Shown: positions 45,216-54,470 of the stretch, one piece after another
Layout: every line of letters starts with the position of its first letter
How positions within the stretch are numbered: position 1 is the stretch's first letter
Source: Loripinus fragilis
Lineage: Eukaryota > Mollusca > Bivalvia > Lucinida > Lucinidae
DNA: 64,000 nucleotides
Direction of reading: 5' to 3'
Assembly: GCA_964019695.1 (NCBI GenBank)
Contig: OZ026517.1
Coordinates: 78,967,252 to 79,031,251 of the forward strand
Notes under the pieces: model-generated
Seen by the model: only the letters and a program-made list of their open reading frames with translations
The model's database searches: none
What the model was told of the DNA's origin: nothing
Made by a program: the position numbers and the translations under genes

Positions 45216-45390
45216 AAAAAAGTTTGACGTTGCACGCCCCATTCATGTCACAAACTCACATACCAAATTTGTTTGAATTTTGTCCAATGGTTTAGGAGGA
45301 GATAGTATAACGGACAGACGGACGGATGTACGGACGGACAGACGGACGGAGGCGATTACAATTTCCCCTTCGCTTTTTTAAAAAGAAGCG
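45216..45390. repeat. Repeat tail with (ACGG/ACAG)n run
   Basis: CCAATGGTTTAGGAGGAGAT leads into ACGGACAGACGGACGG-type repeats (45,309-45,352) and GGCGATTACAATTTCCCC, a tail common on invertebrate tandem repeats. Confidence 0.75.
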
Positions 45391-46482
45391 TGGGGATAAC
45401 AACATTAATTTTGGGTATATATTAAAAGCTCCATTAACCTTTGTTTTGAATAGAATAGAATAAATAAGACAAGTAGATGTACTACAACGTTTCATAACAT
45501 ATTGTCTGCCATCCTGAGATGTTTGGTACTCAGATAATACATGAAAATAGACACGCCTGAGCATGCGTGCATTCTTAACAAAGTATTCATTGCTCGCATA
45601 CCCTAGGAATGTTTGTAAATACAACTATGGAAAATACAGATATTATTCCATCTTAGTAGAGAACAGCAAATGCTTTGATCAGAATGCGCGGATGTTTGGA
45701 ATGATATGGATAACTTTCTTTTCTTTACATCCAATCATTATATCACCATTTTCTACCCGGACGTAAACATACACTTTAATTACCTTTCATTGTACCTTGG
45801 ATGTTTACCAGGATGCAACATTATGCCGTCTTTCAAATGTTGACTTATGATATTAATAAAGATTTTGTATGATTGTTTGTTTAATGCATACTTTTCCAAA
45901 ATGTCATTAATACCAACTATCATCCCTGATGTGCATGCCCTGTACACGGATCTACTTAAAAACGCCCACTGACTCAATTTGTAAAATGTACGTCAATAAA
46001 ACGCCTCTTCTAGGAGTAAACATGAATATTTCTTAAATGCAACATGCAAGGGGACAAAACCGATAGCCTTTACAGACGTCAATACAAGCGCGTAGTACAT
46101 GTAAAACCCCGGTTTGCAAGTAGACACATAACTTGAAACTGATATTGAAATAAACTGAACCACACTTCTAACGCAAAATCAAACAGAAGCTTTAATATTA
46201 CATTTATTGTTTCATCCATTGTAACGCAATTTTATCAAAAATTAAAACACTTATTTTTAAAAATGAAAGTAGAACTTCATCGGTCAATTATTCCCTTTTT
46301 GAGGGCAAAGATACACCATATCATCTATAGATTGCCCAAAAGATGACGTGCACGGGTTGCTGCACGTGTAGGTCAAATCCGATATTTACTTGGACTTAAT
46401 ATCCTTAATATATTTTTGATAAAATAATAATGAAATTCAAGGGTTTCCTTATTTTGGGTTCTCCCTATATATACGTAGGCTC

Positions 46483-46486
<4 letters not shown>
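45391..46486. other. No supported feature
   Basis: AT-rich sequence; nothing recognised. Confidence 0.4.
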
Positions 46487-46513
<27 letters not shown>

Positions 46514-46815
46514 GGGGGGGGGGGGGGTCAAAAATCTTGAATTTCAATATTTTGGGGATTAACAGAAAATGAATATTTTTTGGGGTATTAAGATATTGTG
46601 GATATTTTTTGGGGTTATCACAAAACTGGACTGGTCTTAGGGGTCATGTCAATGCATTTTGGGTCGTTGTAAAGGATGGGGGATATTTTTTTTGATTTTG
46701 CTAAAACTTCAAATATTTTTAGAGTATGCCTGATATTCCAGATATCTTTTGGGGTCAACAGTTGATGCTTGGTCCAAGCTTACGTATGAAGAATAAAAGA
46801 CCCCTGGGTGTCAAC
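46487..46815 (+). repeat. T30-G14 run and TTTTTTGGGG-rich dispersed repeat
   Basis: A T-run of ~30 followed by a G-run of ~14, then repeated ATATTTTTTGGGGT words. It ends with GATGCTTGGTCCAAGCTTAC. Reverse-complement partner of 23,310-23,560. Confidence 0.8.
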
Positions 46816-46984
46816 GTTCAAATGATATCAATGTGATTTAGCCCAGTGTAATGTGATAATGTACACACAGAAACCACGGAAAATAGATGTTATGCCAGCA
46901 CGTAAGATTTTGTTACTTGTCCTACGTGGGCAAACACCGCGTCAAAAATACAAATTTTCAAAAACTGGCTGGATTTTGTGTAGA

Positions 46985-47135
46985 AACACTCATTTTGATG
47001 GGTAAAGATCAGGAATCGATACAATCAAGTACCAAACCTGACCCAGGATACCAATGGGAAAGTGACAAACTCACAGTTAGACACCACAGACGAGAGCCAA
47101 GAGGTCAGCCCTTTCCCAGCAGGTGACCACAAAGA
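46985..47135 (+). repeat. Dispersed repeat with peptide frame, copy B
   Basis: Frame reads GKDQESIQSSTKPDPGYQ, WESDKLTVRHHRREP, RGQPFPSR, then TGA where copy A has TGG (Trp). Same reading phase as copy A despite nucleotide differences. Confidence 0.65.
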
Positions 47136-47454
47136 AACCTTGATATGGAAGAAAGTTTCTGCCAGCCAGAGCGCCCTCAGAATGATCTGTCACCTGGACA
47201 GGCGCAATAGGGTATCAGATATGTTTAAAAAGGGTATGTTTCGCAGTTTTACATAATAGGTAAATATGGTGCCAGAGAACTCATCTTTATTGAAATCTGT
47301 AGCACTTGGTTCACTTGTGTATTCATGGTTATCTTCCCCAAATTAACTCGAAGAAAGTGGCCATTTCTTGTAATTTACGTGTACTTCTAGTAGTACATTT
47401 CAGACGACATTTAGAGAAGTATATAAATCTAGTAACATTCTAGCTCTGCACTTT

Positions 47455-47900
47455 GGGTTGGTCTGCAGTGTATTCTTGTGGTATTGCCTGATCATACTCG
47501 CTTACTTTTTGTAATGCCTGGCATTCAATACAATACGTAGATGACTATTCATAAAATTATGCCACTTTCTAAAAAAGCAAATGAAAATGACCAGGAAAAG
47601 TCACGATCACAAGTTATTGGCCGTCTTCGCAAGCAAAAGATCAAAGTTCACTACGTTTCGTACATGCATACAGAACGAAGTGCACTTAGTTGCCTTGGCC
47701 GGCGAAGATGTTTATTGGCCTGCCGATTGCACAACAAGGAAGGCCCAAACAACACACATACAAGAGCACAATAAGCACAGCACAGCAATACGCCCTACGA
47801 GCGAGAGGATTGACATACTTGCTAGGGATCCAACAGCCAGGATTAAAAAGAGAACCCCAAACAATACGCACAATCAAAATGCACACAAGAACGGACATTA
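47455..47900. repeat. SEYDQE-family fragments in both orientations
   Basis: 47,455-47,511 on the minus strand reads SEYDQAIPQEYTADQP. From ~47,581 the plus strand reads ENDQEKSRSQ, and further on CTTRKAQTT, resembling CTTRKSQTT in the 23.9-kb copy. Overlapping open frames here are repeat-derived. Confidence 0.5.
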
Positions 47901-48221
47901 GTCACGGTCACAGAGACTTTAAATATATATCTAATAAGATTATCGACCATAATTCTGGTATTTGCGTACACCGCTGTACGTTTAATGGTACTTAAACATC
48001 TTACATTATTGTCGCCACTTTGAAATGCATTGCTCTGTTATGACGTGAACTGGGATTTGTATCATTAGACCTTAGCGTATTTCTGAGTCACTTCCCTTAT
48101 TACTCAATCAGTCCAGCACCAACACCACAAAAAAAACGAACTAGTCCATTGTGCATGCAAAGGTTTAGATAAACAAAACATTTCAGCGTAAAATTGTAAA
48201 TATTTTCTTTCGATTCAATTT
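47901..48221. other. No supported feature
   Basis: Spacer; nothing recognised. Confidence 0.3.
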
Positions 48222-48345
48222 TAACATATGTTTTGGGTGCTCAAAAGAACCGTCTCATTGAGACGGTTCTTTTGAGTACCCACAACATGTGTTTTGGTTG
48301 AGGAATTAGAAAAATAAATTTTCGTTACGCACTCCTAACTAAAGT
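48222..48345. repeat. AAAAGAACCGTCTC hairpin repeat, copy 2
   Basis: Near-perfect hairpin GGTGCTCAAAAGAACCGTCT-CATTG-AGACGGTTCTTTTGAGTACC (48,236-48,280), then ATGTGTTTTGGTTGAGGAA and TTACGCACTCCTAACT as in copy 1 at 22,285. Confidence 0.8.
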
Positions 48346-49264
48346 CCTGAATTATGTATCTATAACCTCATGTAACATGTTGAACATATACAAAGTGCTT
48401 TGAATAGACTGTAAACATATAAAAAGTTGTGTTGTTATCCTTTGATTTTGAAAAAAGTACGTAAGCACCCTTTCTCATGAGACGGCTAGAATAATTATGC
48501 AAAATCTGATATTTCCGATATTTTTTGTTGGCTCTTATCTAAGTTATAAATTCTAATTACATACTTAGAATTAGTGGTCTTAGTTTATTTGGATCCCAAG
48601 CTTATGTTGGGTACCTCTTGATTCAAGTTTATTATCTTTATTATATTCATAAAAGTAATTATGTTTTATTTTCTTGCGTAGATTACAATTAATTGGCGCA
48701 GTTAAATATAAATGTATAATATACTAGGTTTGCCTGATAGGCCAACTTTTTATTGTCATCTCAAAAAGGTAAACATATTTTATAAAAGAGCAATGTTTAA
48801 CATTGACCCCCTTATTGCTCAACGGTGGTGACTTAGTTATGATTTTGAGAATGTTCAAGGATGTTTTATCTTTCGCATACATACAAGCAAAACAACGATT
48901 ATTTGAAGACTGTGCGTATATTCAAATGACTATGCACATGCTCACACATCATTTATTCTGTTCTGATAAGCCAGCACAGTCGTGCGCACATGTTTGATGA
49001 GTTAAGCACACTTTTCGTGTGAGCTAACTTAAATATATAAATTCTTCAGAAAAGCAATAAACCACAGTTAACGTATCACATACACAAATCATACAAAACT
49101 TACAACCATGAAATGGAATAGCTTGACAGAGAAAACATATTGATCACAGTACAATTGTTACTTGGCAGAGTGTAGAAATTCTTCTGTAGTACTTTTCCTA
49201 ATTTTAACAAATGCTGATTTAGTTTTTTCTGAGTTACAGGTCTCAGCACAAATGAGCCATGGCC
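48346..49264. other. No supported feature
   Basis: AT-rich sequence; nothing recognised. Confidence 0.4.
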
Positions 49265-49350
49265 ACAACGGATAGGCGGCAATCGAAAACGCTCTTAACA
49301 ATCGACAAACGCGGATCAAAAATCGCTAGAAAACGTGTTTTCGATGTTTA
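49265..49350. mobile_element. Half copy of GGATAGGCGGCAATC MITE
   Basis: ACGGATAGGCGGCAATCGAA, AATCGACAAACGCGGAT, AAAAATCGCTAGAAAAC corresponds to parts of the full element at 57,613-57,806. Confidence 0.65.
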
Positions 49351-49352
49351 AG

Positions 49353-49508
49353 AAGCCTCCAGATCAGACTGTTCCTATAGTCTGTTCTGGGTCCATACTG
49401 TTTGCTTCTATACTTAATTCGTCAGTAATGTTAGGCAATTATTTGCAGTAGACGACTTCTGCAGACGACATTTTCAGATGCATTTTTTTCTTGGCGCTTT
49501 AAGGGTTA
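49353..49508. mobile_element. TTAACCCTTAA-type MITE, right part
   Basis: CCAGATCAGACTGTTCCTAT then CTGTTCTGGGTCC, then the right terminus TTGGCGCTTTAAGGGTTAA. The left terminus is missing. Confidence 0.75.
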
Positions 49509-49563
49509 AACATTCAGAACAAACGATTTAATTAAGCGTGCGCACGAAATCTTTATCCATGCT

Positions 49564-49830
49564 GACCTGGGTCAGGTGTGGTGCTTGATTGTATCGATTC
49601 CTGATCTTTGCCCTCTTTCTTACTTTTGTGTTTGTTCCTTTTGTGAAGTTTTAAGTTTCTCTTCTAGATTTGCTATCTTTTCGCTGGGGAAGAAAGAGCT
49701 GGTTGTTTTACTTAAGTTGTCTTCTTACTGTCTTGTGGCTGTAAGTGTTCTGTGTTTCTTCCTAACAGTGTCGTGCGTCGGTCTGCTGTGCCTGATTGAA
49801 ACATATTCTGACCATACTCACTTTGTTTTC
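49564..49830 (-). repeat. Dispersed repeat joining both peptide motifs, copy C
   Basis: Read on the minus strand from 49,830: SEYGQNMFQSGTADR, GRNTEHLQPQDSKKTT, VKQPALSSPAK, then KKEGKDQESIQSSTTPDP at ~49,575. This shows the SEYDQE piece and the GKDQESIQSSTxPDPG piece belong to one repeat in that order. Stops interrupt it. A plus-strand open frame at 49,576-49,962 is only its antisense. Confidence 0.6.
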
Positions 49831-49857
49831 TCTTATATGTCAATGAATACTTTGAAG

Positions 49858-50050
49858 TTCTTAGATGCATTTAATGTGTTTATCCGTAGTGTAACATTTA
49901 ATTGCCCAACGCTTCACTTAGGTACCAATATTAGCTTTATTAGCTGCCCAATGTTTTTCTAAGATGCAAAAAGTGTCTTTAACAGTCTCAGATAGTTATG
50001 GCTATTTTTATAAGTTATGCTAAGTATTGTTTGTTATTCCAAGAGTCTTA
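49858..50050. repeat. Degenerate units of the ~44-bp minisatellite upstream of gene copy 3
   Basis: ACCAATATTAGCTTTATTAG, CCCAATGTTTTTCTAAGATG and AGTGTCTTTAACAGTC match the GATGCCGATAGTGGCTTTAT and TACGTTTTTGTCTTA parts of the array at 7,681-9,613. About three or four worn units. Confidence 0.65.
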
Positions 50051-50310
50051 AACAGTAGCACTGCAATACCTACCTTCAAACATGGACTTGCTATTCACTA
50101 ATGGAAGGGCTGATTTTGTGCGTTTTAGTTAAACGTTTATTTGCACATCAAATATTTTTTATCTAATCTATTGATCTTGTCTAATGCAATTTCCAGGAAG
50201 TCAAACCTTGTTTACACATAGGAACAGACGGGCTTAATATAATAACAGCAATTATTTAGGTATGTACGCGTAAAGACTAACATTGAACTTCCCTTAGGAG
50301 ACCATTAAAG
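50051..50310 (+). promoter_or_regulatory. Duplicated 5' flank of gene copy 3
   Basis: GGACTTGCTATTCACTAATG, GAAGGGCTGATTTT, TTTGCACATCAAATA and TTGTTTACACATAGGAACA align with the flank of copy 1. TAACATTGAACTTCCCTTAG aligns with the flank of copy 2. Promoter location unknown. Confidence 0.5.
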
Positions 50311-51153
50311 ATGGCATTTTTGCTGCTGCGAAGTCTCATAATTCTACAAATATTCACAATTTCTGTCAGTGATGAACCCAAATGCTCGAAGTTTAGTTTC
50401 CAGGAACATTTATTAGAAAAGATGGTTCGAATGGAGTTTGAGGTTGAAAGGTTTTCAAAGAGTCTAAAAGAGAAATACGATGAAATTGATGAACTTAAAA
50501 GAGCTGCTAAAGCAGAGCTCAGGCAACTACAAAATGATAGAGAAGCATGGGAAGCTGAAATTGAGACATTGAAGACAGAAATTATTGAGACCATAAAGAA
50601 ACAAACATATTTCTCATTGGTATATACTCGTTGGGGACGAACGGTTTGTCCAGGGGACGCTGATCTTATTTACCACGGATACGCTGCTGGTAGTCATAAC
50701 ACACACAGTGGTGGAGTCGCTGATACCCAGTGTCTACCACAAGACCCGCAGTGGGGCAATGTACACCCGGGAAATGCTGGATCTTACATTTATGGTGCAG
50801 AATATGAAACCGGAGCAGACAGGTCGACCTCAATTTTTGGGAAAAATGTACATGATCAAGACGTTCCCTGTGCAGTGTGTGAAGTGAAAGGTCGAAAAAC
50901 GTTGAACATGTTTCCGGCACGGACATCTTGTTATAAAGGATGGCATTTGGAATATAATGGCTATATGATGACAACTTATCATACGCAGCATCGAGCCAAC
51001 GTAAAATGTGTGGACGCGGATCCTGAGGCAATTCCAGGCCAGGGAGGCCAGTCAGACGGAGACCTTTTCTACTTTATAGAGGCAGCTGGTCAACTTCCCA
51101 CCACATCGTATATCAGAGGAAAAGAGCTTACATGTGTTGTTTGCACCAAATAA
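50311..51153 (+). CDS. Secreted coiled-coil protein with short-chain collagen C4-like domain, copy 3
   Basis: Intact 280-residue single-exon frame. Residues 1-20 are a signal peptide (MAFLLLRSLIILQIFTISVS). Residues ~28-97 form a heptad-rich coiled coil (EKMVRMEFEVERFSKSLK, ELRQLQNDREAWEAEIETLK). Residues ~102-280 form the cysteine-rich C4-like domain. Its motifs are YTRWGRTVCPG, IYHGYAAGSHNTHSGGV, YGAEYETG, DVPCAVCEV, FPARTSCYKGW, VKCVDADPE and LTCVVCTK. The eight domain cysteines (113, 141, 187, 190, 207, 233, 275, 278) and C25 are conserved with copy 1, which it closely resembles (high identity by eye throughout). The start is the first Met of the frame and begins the signal peptide. It is presumed secreted and oligomeric; ligand and tissue are unknown. 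Alternative views, such as a matrix component or C1q-like recognition protein, cannot be separated by reading. Confidence 0.9.
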   Translation: MAFLLLRSLIILQIFTISVSDEPKCSKFSFQEHLLEKMVRMEFEVERFSKSLKEKYDEIDELKRAAKAELRQLQNDREAWEAEIETLKTEIIETIKKQTYFSLVYTRWGRTVCPGDADLIYHGYAAGSHNTHSGGVADTQCLPQDPQWGNVHPGNAGSYIYGAEYETGADRSTSIFGKNVHDQDVPCAVCEVKGRKTLNMFPARTSCYKGWHLEYNGYMMTTYHTQHRANVKCVDADPEAIPGQGGQSDGDLFYFIEAAGQLPTTSYIRGKELTCVVCTK

Positions 51154-51493
51154 CATATTGAATATTGATTAAAAGTCGGAAATGCATAGATGTGTTGGTA
51201 AAATTTAAATGGAGCATTTATAAGTGTAAAATATTGTAAAACGAAATATACAAATTTATAAGCTAATACTATTATTTATTTAAATGATGTGTGCCCAACA
51301 AGAAAACCCGCTATGAACAACCAAAAACAAAATCATCATCAGTGTAGCAATGTATACTTAAATATAAGGAATACCAAAGATGCTTATCAGACAGCGAGCG
51401 GACAGACACTTGTGTCTTTGTTGTTCGTATTTATCAACATCAGGTGTACTTCTGACAAGTATTATATGTTTTGAGTTAACGTAAATCGATTTA

Positions 51494-51684
51494 GAGTAAA
51501 ACCTATTTTAAGCGGCCACTCAAAAATAGACAAAACAAAGGTCTTAATGACAAATGGTAGCTTAATGAAGGTCAAAAGTATAGCAGAAGGCTCCAATCGG
51601 AGCATTCTGCAATACTTTTGGCCTGCATTAAACGATAATCCGCTTAAGACAGGATTGAGTGGCCGCTTAAGACAGGTTTTACTG
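51494..51684. mobile_element. MITE with AGTAAAACCT tips and TA duplication
   Basis: Left GAGTAAAACCTATTTTAAGC then GGCCACTC; right GAGTGGCCGCTTAAGACAGG then TTTTACTG. Flanked by TA on both sides, as in Tc1/mariner-type elements. The minus strand encodes the phrase GQKYCRML and FIKLPFVIKTFVLSIFEWPL, which I recognise from predicted proteins made from this widespread repeat. Confidence 0.85.
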
Positions 51685-51761
51685 TATATTAAAAATTCCA
51701 CAATAAGTACAGTAGTTAGTTCCATTGGAGTCGGTAATTGTAAATATCAAACATATATCTT

Positions 51762-51842
51762 CTAACCCTTAATGCGCCATTCACAACAAAAAAGTCAGCT
51801 TTTCAGTCTCGTCTGCTGAAATGTTTAATAAGCCTCTATGAT
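51762..51842. mobile_element. TTAACCCTTAA-type MITE, left part
   Basis: CTAACCCTTAATGCGCCATT, CACAACAAAAAAGTCAGC, CGTCTGCTGAAATGTTTAA match the left third of the copy at 35,794; the rest is absent. Confidence 0.7.
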
Positions 51843-52312
51843 GTAACAGGGCGTCTCAGCCATAGACTAATCCTGGTCTACGACAATAGTTCAGTTAAAC
51901 GCTGTGGCATAACCAGCCACAGGCCCCAGGTTCATGGGTTTGGTCAAGTCAGTCACGAAAGTCAATTTGATTTGGCCATGATCTTTATTCCAATTAATCA
52001 CCAATTCACAGTTCATCTTTTAAAGTGCCCGAACAACGGTTTCAATAAAGTTAAACCAATGTTATCAACGTCAACAAAATGTAAGCAATTAACAAACTAT
52101 TCCAAATATTATGTACGTTCACTTTTTATGTTCTAAATGTATATAATATTACTTTTGTCCAAATAAAGGTTGAAGCTGTACCCCAATCCTCTGACACATG
52201 CTTCTTCACACTTCATAAACGCTGTATAAAACCATACGCCCCCACCAAGCAGGGCTGTATCCGAAACCCCCAAAAACTCTTTACAACATGATACATAGAA
52301 CCAGTAGCCCAT
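51843..52312. other. No supported feature
   Basis: Spacer within the expanded 3' flank of copy 3; nothing recognised. Confidence 0.3.
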
Positions 52313-52628
52313 GCGCGGATCCAGAAAATTTTGTCAGAGGGAGTCCAACTTTGACAACGTTTTTTTTTCGTATTTTTGTCCATGAGGGGTGGGAGGATCT
52401 AAATACATGTACCACTATAAGCGGGTCATCATTGGCCCGCCAGCGAAGCGCCATTAAAATGGCGTTTCGCTTGCATGCTGATGATGGCCCAACTTTGAAT
52501 GCTGGCTCGGTAGCTTCGTAATGTTTCAGGGGATCTGGACCAGAATTGCTAAGAAACCCTATATTGTTGTGATTTTTCAGGGGGGGGGGGGTTCGGAACC
52601 CCGGTCCCCCCTCTGGATCAGCACATGG
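52313..52628 (-). mobile_element. Widespread 'CADPEGG' dispersed element
   Basis: Tips TGCGCGGATCCAGAAAATTT and CCCCTCTGGATCAGCA. On the minus strand a 175-codon frame includes CADPEGGPGFRTPPP, NIGFLSNSGPDPLKHYEA, TEPAFKVGPSSACKRNAI and KVGLPLTKFSGSAHG. From general knowledge this peptide recurs in predicted proteins of many marine animals and is repeat-derived. A shorter copy lies at 7,531. Confidence 0.8.
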
Positions 52629-53109
52629 TATCCAGAATCTAGGATCATCATGATTCTCTAAATTATTCACGCTGACGCTGCAGCCACGCTGACGCTGCAA
52701 CATGAACCAATCGGAACAGCAAAGTGATATCCATAACAATGGAAAAGCACAGAACCAATTATGCAGTTCCTGCCCAAACCAAACGTCACGAATAATATAT
52801 TTACTCATTATCAGCTGAGTTTAATTTATCAAAGGCCTATCATCTTTAGCTAAAAGTAGTTCCAACAAAAGACAATGCTTGTTCATCTCAAATACAACAG
52901 AACTGTACTGTCTATAGAAACAGTCAGGAGAAAGTTACAAACTAATTTCATGGAACCAACGCCATGGTCGCTATAAAATTATAGTTCGGTTAATCCCATC
53001 GTAATAACGTCAGATCAAAACCAATAGAACAGAACAAGCTTCCCAGATTCAGTCCCAAAATCCGAATTCCAGACACCAAAGGAGGCATGCCCACTATGTC
53101 ACATATGGC
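52629..53109. other. No supported feature
   Basis: GCTGACGCTGCA is repeated twice near 52,671-52,698; otherwise nothing recognised. Confidence 0.3.
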
Positions 53110-53275
53110 GAACAGTATGGGCCCAGACCAGACTGCTGCTATGGGAGCACTCTGTTCTGGGTCCACCTGTTTGTTTTTAAACTTTAATTCGTCTATAATG
53201 TTAGGCAATTATTTGCAGCAGACGACGTCAGCAGACGTCTTTTTCAGGTGCATTATTTGGCACTTTAAGGGTTAA
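53110..53275. mobile_element. TTAACCCTTAA-type MITE, right part
   Basis: GGGCCCAGACCAGACTGC / GTTCTGGGTCCACC, then ATGTTAGGCAATTATTTGCA and CACTTTAAGGGTTAA. Confidence 0.75.
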
Positions 53276-53297
53276 AGGATACAACCGCCTGAAATTT

Positions 53298-53347
53298 ACA
53301 ACATATGAAACCCGTGTAATTTTGCACAGGCCAGTTTCATATGTTGT
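53298..53347. other. Conserved hairpin in 3' flank of gene copy 3
   Basis: Lower stem ACAACATATGAAAC pairs perfectly with GTTTCATATGTTGT; the upper stem has decayed through a CCA insertion. Position 5 of the stem is C-G here versus A-T in copies 1 and 2, a paired change. 2,145 bp after the stop codon because of several insertions. Confidence 0.8.
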
Positions 53348-53414
53348 ACAGTTCCCAGAAAAGTAGCAGTAAAATAAATTAAACCATTGCATGCATTTTA
53401 AGAAGTTTCTTCTT

Positions 53415-53661
53415 TTAACCCTTAAAGCGCCAAGAAAAAAAGCATCTGAAAATGTCGTCTGCTGAAGTCGTCTGCTGCAAATATTTGCCTAGCATTACTG
53501 ACGAATTAAGTTTAGAAGCAAACAGTGTAGACCCAGAAAAGACTGCTCCTATTGGAGCAGTCTGATCTGGGTCCACACTGTTTACCATAGAGGCCTGTTA
53601 AACATTTCAGAAGACGAGAAAAGCAGACGACTTTAGTTGCGATTGGCGCTTTAAGGGTTAA
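53415..53661. mobile_element. TTAACCCTTAA-type MITE, full copy
   Basis: Termini TTAACCCTTAAAGCGCCAA / GATTGGCGCTTTAAGGGTTAA. Central palindrome with CTGCTCC-TATT-GGAGCAG. It sits in the 3' flank of gene copy 3 and splits sequence that is contiguous in copies 1 and 2. Confidence 0.88.
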
Positions 53662-53781
53662 ACATTTTGTCAGTCGAATCTTGAAGTGATTGGTATATTA
53701 CAATTTTCTACTGTACAGAAACTGCTGTATATAAGAGCGAAGAGCAGAAATGCCCGTATAAAAAGGGGTTCAGAGATAAGG

Positions 53782-53994
53782 CTAGACTGGCATCAGTCTA
53801 CTAAATATATATAACTACATTTATAATTATATTTACCTATGAAAAAAATCATCTTCTAAAAATTCTATCCTCTCTGATAGTCAATATGATGTTCAAGCCG
53901 AGAACTTCTACTTCTAAGTTAAGTTTACAAATTGCTATCTTAGAGAGATTATCAGTTTTACTAAAAAATGACATTAGAGACTGGGGCCGGTCTA
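53782..53994. mobile_element. CTAGACTGG MITE, copy 4
   Basis: CTAGACTGGCATCAGTCTAC to GAGACTGGGGCCGGTCTA; interior as in 40,914-41,127. Flanks AGATAAGG and AAATAAGG form a 7/8 target duplication. Confidence 0.88.
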
Positions 53995-54301
53995 AAATAA
54001 GGCAAGTTTGTACATTCTACGTTTATTGTAAGACAGCACAATTTTGGCGGAAATTCAACACATGGTTTGAAATATACACTTTTATCAAAATATGATAAAA
54101 GTGAGCTAATTATTATGACGTCGCGTCTGGGAGAGAAATAACGCCATGCAATAAAATCGGAAACCCAAGAGACTAAGTGGTATACAGATTTTCGGGAATC
54201 GTTTTGACTATCATAACAAAGTTGCGTACATAATGACAAAACTATAACGTTTTTACGCCAGAAATGAGACTTCAAATGAATCTTAATGCCATATGATAGA
54301 T

Positions 54302-54470
54302 AAAATCTAACATTCGTACTCTTGTATTATTGAATTTATTTAACTCGTTGCGAAAAAGAAATAAAATGCTCGGCAAGCCTCGCATTTTATCTCTTTCCCC
54401 CTCATTTAATAAATTCAACTCATTTAATAAATTCAATAAAGCATGAACACTCTTGTAAGATCCTCTTTAA
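54302..54470. repeat. Foldback with CTCGGCAAGCCTCG loop
   Basis: Left: ACTCTTGTATTATTGAATTT, then AGAAATAAAATG. Right: CATTTTATCTCTTTCC, AATAAATTCAATAAAG, ACTCTTGTAAGAT. One arm resembles 3,890-3,950 in the composite repeat (TTACATGAGTGATCAT, TTGAATTTATTAAAC). Confidence 0.75.

Noticed and set aside
49576..49962. 128-codon plus-strand open frame with hydrophobic stretches
   Set aside because: Antisense of a dispersed repeat whose minus strand carries the recognisable peptide.
52281..52808. 175-codon minus-strand open frame
   Set aside because: Its recognisable part is the widespread CADPEGG-type repeat; the rest has no domain or start context.
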